DNA of 6,494 nt from Clostridiales bacterium (GTDB taxonomy: Bacteria; Bacillota; Clostridia; Lutisporales; Lutisporaceae). Shown here in pieces: positions 5,491 to 6,494 of this stretch. Each line of letters starts with the position of its first letter. The stretch's first letter is position 1. Under the pieces are notes generated by a model. The model was given only the letters and a program-made list of their open reading frames with translations. It was not told the DNA's origin and did no database searches. The translations under genes were made by a program, and so were the position numbers. The stretch is taken from NCBI GenBank assembly GCA_012842725.1, contig DUSG01000208.1:1-6494 (forward strand). The letters run 5' to 3'.

Positions 5491-5596
5491 AAAATAATGT
5501 AATGGTTACAATAAAAAGGCTTACTAAAACCTTTCTTATATAGCCTGTGGAAAACTATAATATTTCTTAATATTAACTATGTGCAATGGGCTCAGG

Positions 5597-5653
5597 GAAA
5601 GGCTTCCTTGTTGTTTAAATGTTTTTGATGGAAGTCTTTCTTATTGTTTTGTT
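5597..5653 (+). terminator. probable terminator of the transporter operon, with an overlapping alternative hairpin
   Basis: GAAAGGCTTCC (5597-5607) pairs with GGAAGTCTTTC (5630-5640) over 11 positions with one G-U, leaving a 22-base loop. It is followed by the U-rich TTATTGTTTTGTT. A shorter hairpin, CAGGGAA (5593-5599) with TTCCTTG (5604-5610) around a 4-base loop, uses the same 5' arm, so the two cannot form together. The long loop makes it an untidy terminator. No other better candidate follows the ModE-like gene before groES. Confidence 0.5.
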
Positions 5654-5747
5654 AACAGAGAAAATAGTATGTATTTTAAGAAAAATAATGCAATAGAGAG
5701 ATAATTTGAAGTATTAATAAAAAACGGCCAAAAAATCCAATAAAATG

Positions 5748-5764
5748 GCAAATTAGTAATTTGC
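5748..5764. repeat. 17-base palindrome upstream of the groESL promoter
   Basis: GCAAATT, a 3-base AGT centre and AATTTGC form a perfect 7-base inverted repeat, ending 4 to 6 bases before the possible -35 sequences of groESL. It could be a binding site for a second regulator or chance in AT-rich DNA. Confidence 0.4.
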
Positions 5765-5768
5765 GCAG

Positions 5769-5797
5769 TTTTGAACCTTTATTTATTATTATATTGT
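5769..5797 (+). promoter_or_regulatory. probable groESL promoter
   Basis: The best spaced pair I can see is TTTTGA (5769-5774) and TATTGT (5792-5797) with 17 bases between. TTGAAC (5771-5776) and TATATT (5790-5795) are closer to consensus individually but only 13 bases apart. Both options place the start of transcription within the CIRCE element, as is usual for HrcA-controlled operons. The exact boxes are uncertain. Confidence 0.4.
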
Positions 5798-5799
5798 GA

Positions 5800-5826
5800 T
5801 TAGCACTCATCTTAAGCGAGTGCTAA
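5800..5826. promoter_or_regulatory. CIRCE element (HrcA operator)
   Basis: TTAGCACTC, a 9-base spacer and GAGTGCTAA match the CIRCE consensus perfectly. It lies 53 bases before the groES start and overlaps the predicted transcription start. In Gram-positive bacteria the HrcA repressor binds this site, and heat or misfolded protein relieves repression through GroEL. The hrcA gene itself is not in the window. Confidence 0.98.
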
Positions 5827-5879
5827 TAATCAAAAAATTACATACCAGGTCCGTAAAAAAAACTTAAGGAGGGTTATAT

Positions 5880-6164
5880 ATGAAAATAAAACCACTTGGA
5901 GACAGAATCGTTGTTAAAGTTTTGGAAAACGAAGAAACTACTAAGAGCGGGATAGTATTACCAGGTACTGCAAAAGAGAAACCTATGCAGGGCAAGGTAT
6001 TGGCTGTAGGTTCCGGTGAATTGGTTGACGGCAAAAGAGTACCACTTGAATTAAAAGAGGGAGATGTAGTTATTTACTCCAAATATGCCGGCACAGAAGT
6101 TAAGATTGATGGGGAAGAATATTTGATCCTCAGACAGAACGACGTATTAGCAATAGTAGAATAA
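5880..6164 (+). CDS. groES: co-chaperonin GroES (Hsp10)
   Basis: A 94-residue co-chaperonin, normal length. It begins with the family signature IKPLGDRIVVKVLE (3-16), carries the mobile loop (about 17-32, EETTKSGIVLPGTAKE) with the hydrophobic IVL that docks on GroEL, and shows GKVLAVGSG, LKEGDVVIYSKYAGTEV and the closing ILRQNDVLAIVE. Seven subunits form the lid over the GroEL folding chamber in the cytoplasm. A strong Shine-Dalgarno AAGGAGGG (5866-5873) sits 6 bases before the ATG. The gene is first in a groES-groEL operon under the CIRCE element. Confidence 0.98.
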   Translation: MKIKPLGDRIVVKVLENEETTKSGIVLPGTAKEKPMQGKVLAVGSGELVDGKRVPLELKEGDVVIYSKYAGTEVKIDGEEYLILRQNDVLAIVE

Positions 6165-6180
6165 TAAGGAGGGTAAACAG

Positions 6181-6494
6181 ATGGCAAAACAGATTTTGTT
6201 CAGTGAAGAAGCGAGAAGAGCTTTAGAAAGAGGAGTTAATAAGTTAGCTGATACAGTTAAGATAACATTAGGACCTAAGGGAAGAAATGTTGTATTAGAC
6301 AAGAAATTTGGTTCTCCCCTTATTACCAATGACGGTGTGACAATCGCTAAGGAAATTGAATTGGAAGATCCATTTGAAAACATGGGTGCTCAGTTAGTAA
6401 AAGAAGTTGCTACAAAGACCAATGATGTAGCAGGAGACGGTACTACAACTGCAACTCTATTAGCTCAAGCAATAATCAGAGAAGGATTAAAGAA
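6181..6494 (+). CDS. groEL: chaperonin GroEL (Hsp60), N-terminal part, cut by the window end
   Basis: The first 104 codons of GroEL, open to the window edge; the family's full length is about 540 residues, so some 80% lies downstream. Conserved equatorial-domain motifs are visible: LFSEEARRALERGV (6-19), VKITLGPKGRNVVLDK (26-41) with the nucleotide-binding LGPKG, SPLITNDGVTIAKEI (45-59), and the ATPase motif GDGTTTAT (85-92), where Asp86 corresponds to the catalytic Asp87 of E. coli. The start ATG follows TAAGGAGGG (6165-6173) by 7 bases and lies 16 bases after the groES stop, so both are co-transcribed and controlled through CIRCE/HrcA. Confidence 0.98.
   Translation, partial: MAKQILFSEEARRALERGVNKLADTVKITLGPKGRNVVLDKKFGSPLITNDGVTIAKEIELEDPFENMGAQLVKEVATKTNDVAGDGTTTATLLAQAIIREGLK

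Larger units (their letters stand above)
5491..5799. other. non-coding AT-rich spacer between the transporter operon and groESL
   Basis: About 300 bases without a credible gene on either strand. Contents: an AT-only hairpin (TAATATT 5558-5564 with AATATTA 5569-5575), the terminator-like structure at 5597-5640, a 17-base palindrome GCAAATT-AGT-AATTTGC (5748-5764), and the groESL promoter region just before CIRCE. I found no match to a riboswitch I recognise, including the molybdenum-cofactor motif. Confidence 0.6.

Noticed and set aside
5491..5600. Molybdenum-cofactor riboswitch in the spacer after the ModE-like gene
   Set aside because: I could not find the conserved stems or loops of that motif, the region is very AT-rich, and it precedes groESL, not a molybdenum gene.

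Overview
The window comes from a low-GC Gram-positive anaerobe, most likely class Clostridia or a close relative. The signs are AT-rich codon use, strong AGGAGG-type ribosome binding sites, YtxH/DUF948 proteins, a groESL operon controlled by a CIRCE element, and a lipoprotein-type binding protein. The genus cannot be named from this stretch.

Layout. (1) Positions 1-120 hold the last codons of a DUF554 membrane protein. (2) Positions 121-465 are non-coding and unusual: three different families of heptanucleotide tandem repeats lie within about 245 bases. (3) Positions 466-1230 encode an Mrp/NBP35-type Fe-S carrier ATPase, closed by a bidirectional terminator. (4) Positions 1341-2119, minus strand, hold a two-gene operon encoding a YtxH-like protein with an odd cysteine-pair tail and a DUF948 (YtxG-like) membrane coiled-coil protein. 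(5) Positions 2291-5490, plus strand, form a tightly coupled four-gene operon: binding lipoprotein, FecCD-type permease, ABC ATPase and a stand-alone ModE-type DNA-binding protein. (6) Positions 5491-5799 are non-coding, with a probable operon terminator. (7) From 5800 onward come CIRCE, groES and the start of groEL, which runs off the window.

Main interpretation. Homology alone would label the ABC transporter as iron-siderophore/haem/B12 uptake. Two independent signals point instead to molybdate or tungstate. The fourth gene, overlapping the ATPase gene by 4 nt, is a ModE N-terminal-domain protein. A perfect inverted repeat, CGTTATATT-N6-AATATAACG, sits at the expected transcription start of the operon and has the form and length of the E. 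coli ModE operator as I recall it. The simplest model is a MolABC-like (B12-importer-fold) oxyanion importer repressed by its own ModE-like regulator. That regulator lacks the C-terminal Mop/TOBE oxyanion-sensing domains, so how metal status is sensed is open.

The other chromosomal genes (mrp, ytxH/DUF948, groESL) are ordinary housekeeping or stress functions. The heptad-repeat spacer and the Cys-rich YtxH tail are the other two items worth a second look.
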